DNA from: Gluconacetobacter asukensis | Lineage (GTDB): Bacteria; Pseudomonadota; Alphaproteobacteria; Acetobacterales; Acetobacteraceae | Assembly (NCBI RefSeq): GCF_014174375.1 | Contig: NZ_JABEQE010000003.1 | Span: 1 to 64,000, forward strand | DNA length: 64,000 nt | Direction: 5' to 3' | Shown: one piece after another, positions 36,547 through 45,746 of the stretch | How the letters are laid out: the number at the start of each line of letters is the position of its first letter | Position numbering within the stretch: the stretch's first letter is position 1 | Made by a program: the position numbers and the translations under genes | Notes under the pieces: generated by a model | Database searches by the model: none | What the model was told of the DNA's origin: nothing | What the model saw: the letters and a program-made list of their open reading frames with translations, nothing else

Positions 36547-38325
36547 TTAAAACATGCCGGAATAAAGATTTCCGCTCGACGAGGATGACGAGGTGTTGAC
36601 ACCGAAGAGTGCGGCAATGCCCTCGTTGCTCGAACCGCCACCATACAGATCCATCATGGTTGCCGGCTTGTCCGGCGTCTGCGGAGTGATCTGAAGCATG
36701 GCCAGATAACGTTCTGCATATTGCTGGATCTGCATTGGAGTCTTCAACTTGGTGAAATCCACCTTGCTTTTCAGCATCCGGACCTGCTGGTCGTAATCCA
36801 GTGTGCCGAATGTTGACGGATCGTAGCCGGAGACCGTTTCCGCGACTTTCAGCAAGATGGGATCAGACATCAATTGCGCCAGGGAGGTAATGCCGCTCAT
36901 CTTGCGTGTGAAGTAGAGGGCGTTACCGACTCCGTTGTCCTGGAAATCGTTGTTATTCTCGTACTGACTCAATTCGAACTGCGACACGACGTCGCTCATG
37001 TTGACCTTGGTCACAGTGTTCGTGACTTTGCTGTCAGTCGTCAGGGTTGAATCCTGGGTCAGTGTCGAGGTCGAAAGATTCGGTGCCTGAACATTGACAG
37101 TGTAGGTGACGCCGTTCATCTGCGCCTGCAGAGCGGGAATATCGTGAGAATACTGCCCGTTGACTTTCAGAAGATTGCCGCCGCTGTCGAATGAAGTCGT
37201 AAATGTCGTGCTGGTAACCTGCGCCCCGTAGGGATCGATGATATAAGCCTGCCAGGTCGACGGCGAGGAGGAGTCCTGAACCCATTTGACGGACAGCGTG
37301 GCCCGGTTGGCGGCGGTGACGCCGTTCGCGTCGTCCGATGCTTCGTTGGGGTCGAATGGTGCAGTGACGTAAGTCTGGTTCGTTCCCGACAGGGTACCCA
37401 GCGTAATGGAGGGAAGTGTCAGGGTGGTGCTGGAACCAGACGATGACGTCAGGCTGGCGACCTGGCTTGTACTGATGGCGCTGGAGGTGCTGTACGGCGC
37501 CATGGTGACACCGCTTGTTCCCCCGAGCGTCCCGAGATCGAGGCTGACGGATTGATGTGTGGTGGTGCTGCCGTCAGATTGGATGATATTCAGGGTAATG
37601 GGCAACGACACAGCGCTTCCCGTTCCGCCTGAGGTTACGGCTTTGCCGGTCGACATGTCGGTAGCGGAAGCCAGGGTACCGTCTTGGTTGAAGACGACCT
37701 GATAGGCGTTCGTATCGATTGTGGCATTGCCGCCCGCGTCATAGGCGTTGACGGTCCAGACCAGTGGGTTGCTAGAATCCTGGGTCCATTTAAGGGCCAC
37801 CTGATGGGCGTCGGAATTCGAATCATACGTCGTGACAGGGGCCGTCGTATAGGTCTGGCCGGTCGCGTCGGCAGAGGGAAGAGTGGCGTTTACCGAGATG
37901 GTCGTCGTCGCGCTGTAGGTCTGGCTCATTACGGCGGAGGCTGCGTCGGGAGCAAAGGGCGACACGGAGGATGTGCCTTTGTTCTGCCCCCACATCTTGA
38001 AGGCATCGGCAAAGGCCAACCATGCTGCGTTATTGGATGATTTGGCGAGGGACTTGGATGAGGTCGGGTCCTGCGTCAACAAGTCCTTGATGATGGCCGT
38101 TGCGTTGGAAAGGGAACTAAGCCCATAGGCCCCGAGTACCACCTGCAGGACCGAATAATCCTTCAGGAGTCCATCAACCGACGTAATCGACGCCGCGTCC
38201 TTTTCGAACTTTGCGACTTCCTGCTTGGTTGTGGCGTCGGTCTTCGCGTAGGTCGCTGAGGCCGTCGCCTCGTTCTTGATCGCGGAAATATACGTCGAAA
38301 TCGGAGAGGCGTTGGAGATGGACAT
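36547..38325 (-). CDS. DUF1217 flagellar protein with hook-like inserted domains
   Basis: A 592-residue protein starting eight bases after AAGGA. Residues about 10-112 match the N-terminal part of DUF1217 (FEKDAASITSVDGLLKDY, LGAYGL, AWLAFADAF). Residues about 448-560 match the rest (ALYFTRKMSGITSLAQLMSDPILLKV). Between them lie two Thr/Ser-rich beta domains. The first (about 155-280) resembles the D2 region of the FlgE encoded at 49492-50820: SLDLGTLGGTSG here against NLDLGTIGGTTG there, and a WTQDSSNPLVWTVNAYDAGG-type repeat. The second (about 315-420) repeats the TYVTAPF/VKWVQDSSSPSTWQAYI pattern. DUF1217 proteins in Alphaproteobacteria are linked to flagella; the inserts suggest a surface-exposed axial or hook-associated structure. 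Confidence 0.75.
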   Translation of the reverse strand: MSISNASPISTYISAIKNEATASATYAKTDATTKQEVAKFEKDAASITSVDGLLKDYSVLQVVLGAYGLSSLSNATAIIKDLLTQDPTSSKSLAKSSNNAAWLAFADAFKMWGQNKGTSSVSPFAPDAASAVMSQTYSATTTISVNATLPSADATGQTYTTAPVTTYDSNSDAHQVALKWTQDSSNPLVWTVNAYDAGGNATIDTNAYQVVFNQDGTLASATDMSTGKAVTSGGTGSAVSLPITLNIIQSDGSTTTHQSVSLDLGTLGGTSGVTMAPYSTSSAISTSQVASLTSSSGSSTTLTLPSITLGTLSGTNQTYVTAPFDPNEASDDANGVTAANRATLSVKWVQDSSSPSTWQAYIIDPYGAQVTSTTFTTSFDSGGNLLKVNGQYSHDIPALQAQMNGVTYTVNVQAPNLSTSTLTQDSTLTTDSKVTNTVTKVNMSDVVSQFELSQYENNNDFQDNGVGNALYFTRKMSGITSLAQLMSDPILLKVAETVSGYDPSTFGTLDYDQQVRMLKSKVDFTKLKTPMQIQQYAERYLAMLQITPQTPDKPATMMDLYGGGSSNEGIAALFGVNTSSSSSSGNLYSGMF

Positions 38326-38523
38326 CAGCCCGATCCTTGATACACTGCCATGGCACGGAAGGCGTAACTATGATCTTAATTGCACCATTATAGAGCCTTC
38401 AGCCTAGCATGACCATACATTCAGTCTTGCAAGAGCAAGAAAGATTGTGGGGCGAGGTGGATATAGTCTCTCTTCATCTTTTCTTCAGTATGTAGGGTGG
38501 TATGCAATTTTTCCCGCCCCCTA

Positions 38524-40713
38524 TCATGTAATGGTCGCGATCGTCTTGATTCGGGCGCGTGGATATATTTCGGATTGCGAAAGGACCGACACGCTCGGCC
38601 GGACACGTTCCACGATCGAACGCATGGAGTCCCGAACCGGCGTCGAAACGACAATGACCGGTACTTCGCCGGTGGACGAGACGGTATTGAAGACCTCTCG
38701 CAGTCGCGCGACGAAACGGTTCAACAGGGAGGGCGGCATGGCCAGGCGCCGTTCCTCGCCCTGTCCCGCGATGTGGTTCATGAATTCCGCCTCCCATTCC
38801 GGCGACAGGGTGATCATCGGAATGTAGCCGCCCGGTCCTTCGAGCGTGCTGCAGATCTGCCGGGAGAGGCGGACGCGCACATGGTTGGTCAGGTTCTGTA
38901 TACCGCGCAGGCCGAGGCCGCTGCCTTCCTGGATGCTTTCCAGGATGGTCGGAAGGTCGCGGATCGAAATCCGTTCGGCCAGCAGCGATTGCAGGACACG
39001 CTGGACGGTGCTGAGCGTGACCTGGGAGGGAATCAGGTCGTTGACGAGTTTCTGCTGCTCGCGGGGCAGGTCGTCGAGAAGCGACTGGGTGGCGACATAA
39101 GTCAGAAGGTCGGGAAGGTTCTGCCTGACCAGTTCGCTGAGATGCGTCACGATGACACTGGCGGGGTCGACCACGGTGCATTTCAAGGCAATGGCCTTGG
39201 CCTTGAGGGAAGGGTCGATCCATACGGCGGGCAGGCCGAACGCGGGTTCGGTCGCCTTGTCGCCGGCAAGGGGAGGTGTGCCGCCGGACGGGCTCATGGC
39301 CATCAGCTTGCCGGGCTTCGCCTCACCTGATCCGATTTCGATCTCCTTGAGCTTGATGATGTATTTGTCCGACGGAAGCAGGATATTGTCCTGTATCCTG
39401 ATGGGCGGCGTCACGAAGCCCATTTCGGTCGCAATTGCCCTGCGCAGCGCCTTGATCTGCTCGGTGAGTTGGGAATTCTCGCCGCTGGTCAACGGCAGCA
39501 GGCCGAAGCCAAGTTCGAGACGCAGCAGGTCGAGCTTGAGAACGTCGGAAATGGGAGCCGTCGTCGGGGCTGGCGTGACTTCGGTCACGTCTCCGTCACT
39601 ATCCTTGGTGGGCGTTTTGTGGCGCCACCAGGCCCCGGCGCCGGCCAGGGCTGCAATGGTCAGGAAGGGAAAGGCCGGCAAGCCGGGCAGCAGCGCGAAG
39701 CAGGTTGCCAGCAACGCGGCCATGGCCATCGGCTTGGGATTGCCGCCCAACTGGCGAACCAGGGTGACGTCGGCGGACCCGTCCGTACCGCCCTTCGTGA
39801 CGACGATGCCGGCTGCAGTCGAGACCAGGAGGGCTGGAATCTGCGATACGAGCCCATCGCCCACGGTCAGCGTCGTGAAGGTGCTGGCGGCCTCGTTCAC
39901 GGGCATGCCGTGGCGCAGCACGCCGATGGCCAGTCCGCCGACGATATTGATGCCTGTAATGATGATCGCCGCGATCGCATCGCCGCGCACGAATTTGGCG
40001 GCGCCGTCCATGGCGCCATAGAACGCGCTTTCTTCTTCCAGTTCCTTGCGCTTCAGGCGTGCCGTCCGGTCATTGATCGCGCCGGAGGAGAGTTCGGCGT
40101 CGATCGCCATCTGCTTGCCCGGCATGGCGTCGAGGAAGAAGCGCGCCGCGACTTCCGCGATACGGCCGGAGCCCTTGGTGATGACCATGAAATTCACCAC
40201 AAGCAGGATGCAGAACACGATCCCGCCGATGACAACGTCCCCTCCCATCAGGAAGCCGCCGAATGCAGCCACCACATGGCCGGCGGCATATGCGCCTTCA
40301 TTGCCGTGGCTGAGGATCAGGCGCGTGGTTGCGATTTCGAGTGCCAGCCGCAGGAGGGTCGTCAACAGGAGAAGGGTGGGAAAGGAGGTGAACTCGACCG
40401 GCTTCTCAAGGAACAGCGACACCATGAGAACCAGCGCGGAGGCAGTGATCGACAGCGACAACCCCATGTCGAGGATAAAGGTTGGTAGCGGGACAATAAG
40501 GATGGATAGAAGCAGCAGGACACCGATCGCGAGGCCGATGTCCGTTCCCGGGATCAGTGATCGCCAGGAAAGCGAATTCAAGCCGCCGCGCAGCACATTG
40601 TTCGAAAGCGCCATGCCGCGGGAAAGCGACGGGAACAGCCGCGCGGGGCGGTTCCCGCCAGTCAGCTTGCCGTCGCCGGGCTCTGCGATCGTGCTACCAT
40701 TGGCGGGGTCCAA
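38524..40713 (-). CDS. flhA: Flagellar export gate protein FlhA (TTG start)
   Basis: A 729-residue protein: about eight membrane segments (residues 55-350) and a large cytoplasmic domain that docks export substrates. The FHIPEP-family segment ALEIATTRLIL, PGKQMAIDAELSSGAI and GDAIAAIIITGINIVGG is well conserved. The start is TTG at 40713, after AAAGGAAAAG; the internal ATG at 40614 has no ribosome-binding site. It is transcribed away from the TPR/glycosyltransferase gene, and a sigma-54-like element lies about 157 bases upstream. Confidence 0.94.
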   Translation of the reverse strand: MDPANGSTIAEPGDGKLTGGNRPARLFPSLSRGMALSNNVLRGGLNSLSWRSLIPGTDIGLAIGVLLLLSILIVPLPTFILDMGLSLSITASALVLMVSLFLEKPVEFTSFPTLLLLTTLLRLALEIATTRLILSHGNEGAYAAGHVVAAFGGFLMGGDVVIGGIVFCILLVVNFMVITKGSGRIAEVAARFFLDAMPGKQMAIDAELSSGAINDRTARLKRKELEEESAFYGAMDGAAKFVRGDAIAAIIITGINIVGGLAIGVLRHGMPVNEAASTFTTLTVGDGLVSQIPALLVSTAAGIVVTKGGTDGSADVTLVRQLGGNPKPMAMAALLATCFALLPGLPAFPFLTIAALAGAGAWWRHKTPTKDSDGDVTEVTPAPTTAPISDVLKLDLLRLELGFGLLPLTSGENSQLTEQIKALRRAIATEMGFVTPPIRIQDNILLPSDKYIIKLKEIEIGSGEAKPGKLMAMSPSGGTPPLAGDKATEPAFGLPAVWIDPSLKAKAIALKCTVVDPASVIVTHLSELVRQNLPDLLTYVATQSLLDDLPREQQKLVNDLIPSQVTLSTVQRVLQSLLAERISIRDLPTILESIQEGSGLGLRGIQNLTNHVRVRLSRQICSTLEGPGGYIPMITLSPEWEAEFMNHIAGQGEERRLAMPPSLLNRFVARLREVFNTVSSTGEVPVIVVSTPVRDSMRSIVERVRPSVSVLSQSEIYPRARIKTIATIT

Positions 40714-40992
40714 GATGCCACTTTTCCTTTCGTGTGCCGGCTGTGGTTATGACGATCTCGGCATGATCGCCATGGCCGGGAAGCCTGGGCGGCTGTTCTG
40801 TGGCATGTAGTGGCGCAGACCCGGTTTCTGGGGCCGATAAGTACCGCTATAGTCGGCTTTGAGCAAGGCGCGAAAATAGTGCCGGCGAGGAATTGAGGAC
40901 TCTTTCGGCCGATATAGGCTCCGGCGGCGTGAGGTAGGGGCTGGGGTATGCGGCTCCGGACAAGGCAAGGTGGATTTGTGACGGAAGTAGAC
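40714..40992. other. Divergent promoter region, flhA and TPR/glycosyltransferase gene
   Basis: No gene is seen in this spacer. It should contain promoters in both directions. The best candidate is a sigma-54-like element at 40870-40884 facing flhA. Confidence 0.5.
40870..40884 (-). promoter_or_regulatory. Sigma-54-like promoter element upstream of flhA
   Basis: Read on the minus strand it is CGGCAC-TATTT-TCGC. Compared with TGGCAC-N5-TTGC, the essential GG and GC pairs and their spacing are kept and two other positions differ. It lies about 157 bases before the flhA start. A near-identical arrangement with TCGC also precedes flgE. Confidence 0.35.
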
Positions 40993-42546
40993 ATGAAGGT
41001 ATGCACGGAGGTCGGCGCGGGTGAAGCCGGGCGGCTCCTGACGGTCGCGTTCGCGAAGGAAAGCCTGCTGCAGTCGCCGACGCCGGCCAATCTGATCGAG
41101 TTCTGCGATATGCTGGCGGCCCAGGGGCAACTCGTCGAGGTCTTCCGCCTGGTCCTCGAGATGACGTCGCTGCGCATGGATGACTGGCAGCTCAGCCTGG
41201 CCGGCGCGACGGTGATCCTGCGCTACAGTTCCAATTACGATATTGTTGAAACATTATTGCGTAATGTGCTCCGATGTGAACCGGACAATGTCGCTGCGCA
41301 GGCGTTCCTGGCGCATATCCGAGTGGCCTCTGGAGATGTCGTCGGAGGGTGCGCCCTGTTCTCCGACATGATGCAGCGCTACCCGGCCGAGCATGCAAAT
41401 ATATGCGAATATATATCGATGTCTCTTCTCGAAGCCGGGTATCCGGCGGAAGCGCTGAAAATCCTCCTGTCTCATCTCCAGAGCGGGAATATGACCGCAG
41501 CACTTCTGAACAATGTGGGGTGCGCCCTGGAACGGCTCAATCGCTCCCCTGAAGCTCTGCCCTGGTATGAAAAGGCCCTGGCGCTTGCGCCGTCCTCGCC
41601 CGCGATCAGCTTCGGCTATTCCTGCACGCTGCTGAAGGCCGGGAGACTGGGTGAGGGATGGGAAGTTTATTGCAAGCGCGACCTGATTGTCAGCGATAAG
41701 TCAGCATGGTTCCTGTCTCTGCCGCGTCTGCGGCCCGGAGATGACGTGTCGGGACGGAAGGTCCTCCTGTTCGACGAACAGGGGCTGGGCGATACGATCC
41801 AGTTCATTCGCTTGGTCCCTTACCTGCTGGAAAGGGGGGCAGAGATCACCGTCGTCGTGCCCGGAACGCTGGTCCGTCTTCTGACCCTGTCTTTCCCGGG
41901 TGTGTCTGTGCGGAATAAGGAGAGTTTTGGCAGGGAGGACGGATATAGCTTCGCCGCACCCATTCCGGACCTGCCCTACATCGCCGGCGTGATGTCGGTA
42001 CGGGATATTCCGGATGGCATTCCGTATCTGCGTGCCGATGACAGGGATGTTGCGCGGTTTGCGTCCCGCTTGCCCGGCCAGCGGCCGCGCGTCGGCCTGG
42101 TCTGGGCGGGTGACCGGAGGACGCAGTCCGAGCACGTGCTTGCGGACAAGCGCCGTTCGGTCACGCTGGCGGACATGGGGAGCGCTCTGACGCCCGTCGA
42201 GGCGACGCTGGTTAGTCTTCAATTTGGTCCGCCGCGCGCGGAAATCGAGGCGTGGCACGGCCAGGCGCTATTCGACCCGATGGGCGATGTCCGGGACATG
42301 GCCGACACGGCCGCGATCGTCAAAAATCTCGACTTGGTCATTTCCGTCGATACGGCGCCGCTGCATCTCGCGGGGGCTCTCGGCTGCCCGGTGTGGCTGG
42401 TCAGCCGTTGGGATGCCTGCTGGCGATGGGGCGATGAAGGAAGGAGTTCTCCCTGGTACCCGAACATGCGCGTGTTCAGGGCGAAGGAGCGGTCGTTCAC
42501 AGCTGTCCTTCAGGAGGTCGGGCTGGCCCTGCGTAACTGGCTATAG
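40993..42546 (+). CDS. TPR protein with GT9-like glycosyltransferase domain (second of two)
   Basis: ATG at 40993 follows CGGAAGTAGAC; GTG at 40978 and ATG at 40948 are alternatives. The 517-residue protein has TPR repeats in the first half (for example NNVGCALERLNRSPEALPWYEKALALAPSS). A C-terminal domain resembling GT9 heptosyltransferases carries GLVWAGDRR, DKRRSVTLADMG and LVISVDTAPLHLAGALGCPVWLVSR, then CWRWGDEGRSSPWYP. It is a paralogue of the protein at 17021-18469, with the same domain order. TPR/glycosyltransferase fusions near flagellar genes in Alphaproteobacteria are thought to glycosylate flagellin. It is transcribed opposite to flhA. Confidence 0.75.
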   Translation: MKVCTEVGAGEAGRLLTVAFAKESLLQSPTPANLIEFCDMLAAQGQLVEVFRLVLEMTSLRMDDWQLSLAGATVILRYSSNYDIVETLLRNVLRCEPDNVAAQAFLAHIRVASGDVVGGCALFSDMMQRYPAEHANICEYISMSLLEAGYPAEALKILLSHLQSGNMTAALLNNVGCALERLNRSPEALPWYEKALALAPSSPAISFGYSCTLLKAGRLGEGWEVYCKRDLIVSDKSAWFLSLPRLRPGDDVSGRKVLLFDEQGLGDTIQFIRLVPYLLERGAEITVVVPGTLVRLLTLSFPGVSVRNKESFGREDGYSFAAPIPDLPYIAGVMSVRDIPDGIPYLRADDRDVARFASRLPGQRPRVGLVWAGDRRTQSEHVLADKRRSVTLADMGSALTPVEATLVSLQFGPPRAEIEAWHGQALFDPMGDVRDMADTAAIVKNLDLVISVDTAPLHLAGALGCPVWLVSRWDACWRWGDEGRSSPWYPNMRVFRAKERSFTAVLQEVGLALRNWL

Positions 42547-42572
42547 TCAGGCGCCTGTCGGGGGCAGAGGCG

Positions 42573-43454
42573 TCAGCCTGTTGGGCCTGCCAAGGCGACG
42601 GGGTTGGCGCGGTACGAGGCCAGGGTGCGCCCCCGCATGCCTGCAGAGGAGGGCCGGTGCATCGTGGGTTGTGTGAAATGCGCGAATCCCTGGAACGGGT
42701 GAAAGACCTTGGCCGGAGCAGGGGGCGCGCCGCCGGCGGGGTCGGGTTGCGCGTCGGCCGTGAGGGGCGGTTGCTGTATCGTCCTGGGCGCGGCGGGATG
42801 GGGGAAGAACGGGGTGGAAAGGGAGGGCGCGTGCGAGGGCTGGCGCGATGGGGGCTGCTGGTCCCGTCCATCCTGCGGGATCGCCCAGGCTTCGAGCACC
42901 TTCCACTGGTAGGGTGTGCCGATGCCCGGTGTCTGGGAATGGTACGCGGCGGCGGCCCTGGGCCAGCTTCCCGTCTTGTCATACATCTGGAGCAGGAACC
43001 GGCCGGCGTAGAGCGCATTGGTCACCGGGTCGAATGCCATGTCGAGCGAGGCAAAGGCATCCGGATGCTGTTGCAAGTTGACCTGCATGCAGCCGACATC
43101 GATCGACTGGATGCCTTGCTGACGAAATGCCTCCACGGCCGCGACAGCTTCGGCGCGCGTTGAATAATAATGGCCGATTCCTGCGGCCGTGATCGTCCAC
43201 GGCCACGCGGAAATGGTACCGTCCGGGCTAGGTTTGCCGCTTTCGACACGGCTCATGGCATTGAGGAAGCCATCCGGGACACGCAGATCCCGCTCCGCTT
43301 GTGCCGTTGCCGCGATGCAGGGCGATGCTTCGGGTGGTCGGGCGAGCGCCATTCGTGCCGGCAGAAGCAGGGCGATGGCGACCACCGCCACCCGACATGC
43401 CTGACGTCGCGGAGCATGGTAGAGCATGGCCGGTGTCGGGGCTGGACCTGTCAC
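42573..43454 (-). CDS. Lytic transglycosylase (SLT domain), candidate flagellar wall-opening enzyme
   Basis: GTG at 43454 is favoured because GGAGAG lies seven bases upstream; ATG at 43427 has no such site. The 293-residue protein has a signal peptide (about 1-39, ending ALA) and a transglycosylase domain (about 45-200). MSRVESG places the catalytic Glu at 71; DVGCMQVNLQQHP and AYHSQTPG are the family's second and third motifs. A Pro-rich tail follows (about 200-270). Such enzymes cut peptidoglycan so that the rod can pass. The neighbouring FlgJ lacks a muramidase domain, so this enzyme may supply it. Confidence 0.8.
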   Translation of the reverse strand: MTGPAPTPAMLYHAPRRQACRVAVVAIALLLPARMALARPPEASPCIAATAQAERDLRVPDGFLNAMSRVESGKPSPDGTISAWPWTITAAGIGHYYSTRAEAVAAVEAFRQQGIQSIDVGCMQVNLQQHPDAFASLDMAFDPVTNALYAGRFLLQMYDKTGSWPRAAAAYHSQTPGIGTPYQWKVLEAWAIPQDGRDQQPPSRQPSHAPSLSTPFFPHPAAPRTIQQPPLTADAQPDPAGGAPPAPAKVFHPFQGFAHFTQPTMHRPSSAGMRGRTLASYRANPVALAGPTG

Positions 43455-43803
43455 GGGCCGTCTCTCCCTGTATCGTGGCCGCTCGGTCCTGCATAGGAGC
43501 AGGAAAGCATCGCCGGACGTATCGAACCACGAAAGTATATGAAGTCTATGCTGCGGTTCGGCTTTACCTCATTTCCGCGATGGTCCACAACCTGGCGGAA
43601 CCTGCAAGGGAGAAGGCGAACTGCCCTTCCTATTTCGCGCCGGTGGGCCATTGAATGTCATGGTCCGGCGGCGTATTCTCCAAAACCGCCATGGTCACTT
43701 CGCGGAATGCCATGGGCCGAAGTGCAAAAGGTGACCAGTGTCTATGAGGACTTGCCTCAGGGTGGCCAGCCTCTATCGCAACCATTTCGGTAAAGGCGAT
43801 GGA
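43455..43803. other. Divergent spacer, lytic transglycosylase and flgI
   Basis: About 350 bases without a supported gene between two genes transcribed apart. Both promoters should lie here. A reading frame extends upstream of flgI to a GTG at 43738, but that segment does not resemble the family. No clear promoter motif was identified. Confidence 0.45.
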
Positions 43804-44964
43804 ATGAGTGCTGCGTTTTTCAGCAGGGAGAGCAGGCGGGCGCCCCGTTTTCGACGGATTGTGGCGTTGGTTTCGACCGCGTTTCTTCTGGCAGGACTGT
43901 TCCCGTTTCCATCGGCCAATGCCGCGATGGTCAGGGTAAAGGATATCGTCGATTATGAGGGCGTGCGTGACAACCAGCTTGTCGGCTACGGCCTTGTCGT
44001 CGGCCTGCGCGGTACGGGCGATCGTCTGACCAATACGATTTTCACGCGCGAAACGCTGATCAGCATGCTGAACCGACTCGGTGTGAATATTCGTGACCGC
44101 GAGGTGCAGCTTCAGACGCATGATGTGGCCGCCGTCATGGTGACTGCGACCCTGCCGCCTTTTTCTCATGGTGGCGGACGGATCGACGTGACAGTCTCCG
44201 CCGTCGGTGATGCGCGCGACCTGGCCGGCGGGACGTTGCTGGTTACACCGCTTCAGGCCGCGGACGGCGAGGTTTATGCCGTCGCCCAAGGATCGCTGGT
44301 TACGAACGCGTTCGCGGCTGGCGGTGCCGGGGCAGCCATGACGCAGAACATTCCGACCAGTGGCCATATCGCCAATGGCGCGGTAGTTGAACGTGAGGTG
44401 CCGGTTAATCTGGGGGCGAGCGGCATCATCCATCTCTCCTTGCATAATTCCAATTTTACGACCGCGAACAGAATTGCCGATGCGATAAACCGCCATATCG
44501 GGCGTGGCATGGCGCGGGTTGACGACCCGCGTACCGTCGCCATCGACTTGTCCGGGCGGGGTACGGCGGAAACCCTGTACCGTATCGGCGACCTGAGCAT
44601 TGAACCCGATACGATGGCCAAGGTTATCGTCGACGAAGCCAGCGGAACGATCGTCATGGGGGACAATGTGCGCATCAGCACGGTCGCGATCGCGCAGGGA
44701 AATCTGACGATCCAGGTCACGGAAGCGCCTATTGCATCGCAACCCGGTCCGTTTTCCAACGGAACGACCGCTATCCTGCCGCGAACGCAGATCACCGCGA
44801 ATACTGATAATTCCCACCGTCTGGGGATATTGCGCGAGGGGCCGACTCTTGCAAGTCTCGTGTCCGGCATGAACGCTCTGGGCATGGGGCCGCGGGATAT
44901 GATCAGTATCCTTCAGGCAATCAAAGCCGATGGCGCTCTTCAGGCCGATCTTGAAGTAAGGTAG
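43804..44964 (+). CDS. flgI: Flagellar P-ring protein FlgI
   Basis: ATG at 43804 gives 386 residues with an Arg-rich N-terminus and signal peptide ending SANAA near residue 40. The mature protein starts with RVKDIVDYEGVRDNQLVGYGLVVGLRGTGD, the family signature. It forms the ring around the rod in the peptidoglycan layer. Its C-terminus (LASLVSGMNALGMGPRDMISILQAIKADGAL) is conserved. flgJ begins six bases later, so they are one operon. The usual neighbours flgA and flgH are absent. Confidence 0.95.
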   Translation: MSAAFFSRESRRAPRFRRIVALVSTAFLLAGLFPFPSANAAMVRVKDIVDYEGVRDNQLVGYGLVVGLRGTGDRLTNTIFTRETLISMLNRLGVNIRDREVQLQTHDVAAVMVTATLPPFSHGGGRIDVTVSAVGDARDLAGGTLLVTPLQAADGEVYAVAQGSLVTNAFAAGGAGAAMTQNIPTSGHIANGAVVEREVPVNLGASGIIHLSLHNSNFTTANRIADAINRHIGRGMARVDDPRTVAIDLSGRGTAETLYRIGDLSIEPDTMAKVIVDEASGTIVMGDNVRISTVAIAQGNLTIQVTEAPIASQPGPFSNGTTAILPRTQITANTDNSHRLGILREGPTLASLVSGMNALGMGPRDMISILQAIKADGALQADLEVR

Positions 44965-44970
44965 CGAGGC

Positions 44971-45318
44971 ATGAGTGGTGTAGGCAGTGTCGCGTCTTCG
45001 CTGTCGGTGATCGGCCGACAGCAGGTGTCGGCTGGGCAGGCGGATTCGACCCAGACGGAGCAGGCCCGCAAAGCAGCCGTTTCGTTTGAAAGCGTGACCA
45101 TCGGCGAACTGTTGCAACCGATGTTCGATACGGTCGATACCTCTGATGGCTTGTTCGGAGGCGGCGCGGCGGAGAAGCAGTTCCGCTCGCTCCAGGTGCT
45201 GGAACTCGGCAAGCAGATCGCCAATAACGGCGGTATTGGCATTGCCGACAGTGTCTATCGCCAGATCCTGGCCATGCAGGAACAGGCTCAGGCCCAGAAG
45301 GAAACGAGCCAGTCATGA
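44971..45318 (+). CDS. flgJ: Short FlgJ rod-binding protein
   Basis: A 115-residue protein carrying only the rod-binding domain: ARKAAVSFESVTIGELLQPMFDTVD, FGGGAAEKQFRSLQVLELGKQIAN and GGIGIADSVYRQIL. FlgJ of enteric bacteria has an added muramidase domain, which is missing here, as in most Alphaproteobacteria. AGCGAGGC precedes the ATG. The flgN-like gene overlaps its stop by four bases (ATGA). Confidence 0.85.
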   Translation: MSGVGSVASSLSVIGRQQVSAGQADSTQTEQARKAAVSFESVTIGELLQPMFDTVDTSDGLFGGGAAEKQFRSLQVLELGKQIANNGGIGIADSVYRQILAMQEQAQAQKETSQS

Positions 45319-45746
45319 GCAGCGCCCCGGCCAGAACCGCGGATTCTCTCCTGGCCAGCTTCCAGGCGGTTTGTACCGTTCTCGAGGCTGAAAACGATCT
45401 TCTGAAAGCGGGCAAGCTGCAGGAGGTCGTGGACATGCTTCCGGCGAAACAGAGAGAAATGGACACGCTGGAGAGCATTCTCTCGGTCGACGGGGCGGAT
45501 TCGTTGCTGGCCGATCAGCCGCATGTCCTGATGACGCCGGAAACCGAAGAAGCGGCTGGTCGCTTCGGCGCATTGGTCCGCGCCAACCGGGCATTGCTGA
45601 AAAACGCGATCGACGCGCAGAACGTCCTGATCCGGCTGATCGTCGTGGATGCGGCGCAGGACGTAGGCGTCGGTTATGGTGCGTCGGGTCAATATATGCC
45701 GAGCACAGGCGCGCAGGCGGCACTGACATTGCGCAGCGATGTCTGA
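45315..45746 (+). CDS. flgN: FlgN-like flagellar chaperone
   Basis: A 143-residue helical protein. LLASFQAVCTVLEAENDLLKAGKLQEVVDMLPAKQREMDTLESIL has the length and helical pattern of FlgN, which escorts FlgK and FlgL to the export gate. The second half (ETEEAAGRFGALVRANRALLKNAIDAQNVLIRLIV) is also helical, typical of the family. The C-terminal 25 residues look unstructured. FlgN is poorly conserved, so the symbol is a moderate-confidence call based on size, helicity and coupling with flgJ. Confidence 0.6.
   Translation: MSSAPARTADSLLASFQAVCTVLEAENDLLKAGKLQEVVDMLPAKQREMDTLESILSVDGADSLLADQPHVLMTPETEEAAGRFGALVRANRALLKNAIDAQNVLIRLIVVDAAQDVGVGYGASGQYMPSTGAQAALTLRSDV

Noticed and set aside
39469-40488. 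A 339-codon plus-strand frame opposite flhA
   Set aside because: Overlaps the highly conserved membrane part of FlhA; Gly/Gln/His-rich and without family resemblance.
42552-42572. Short inverted repeat CGCCT/AGGCG between the TPR/glycosyltransferase and transglycosylase genes
   Set aside because: Only five-base arms with no T-run; too weak for a terminator call.
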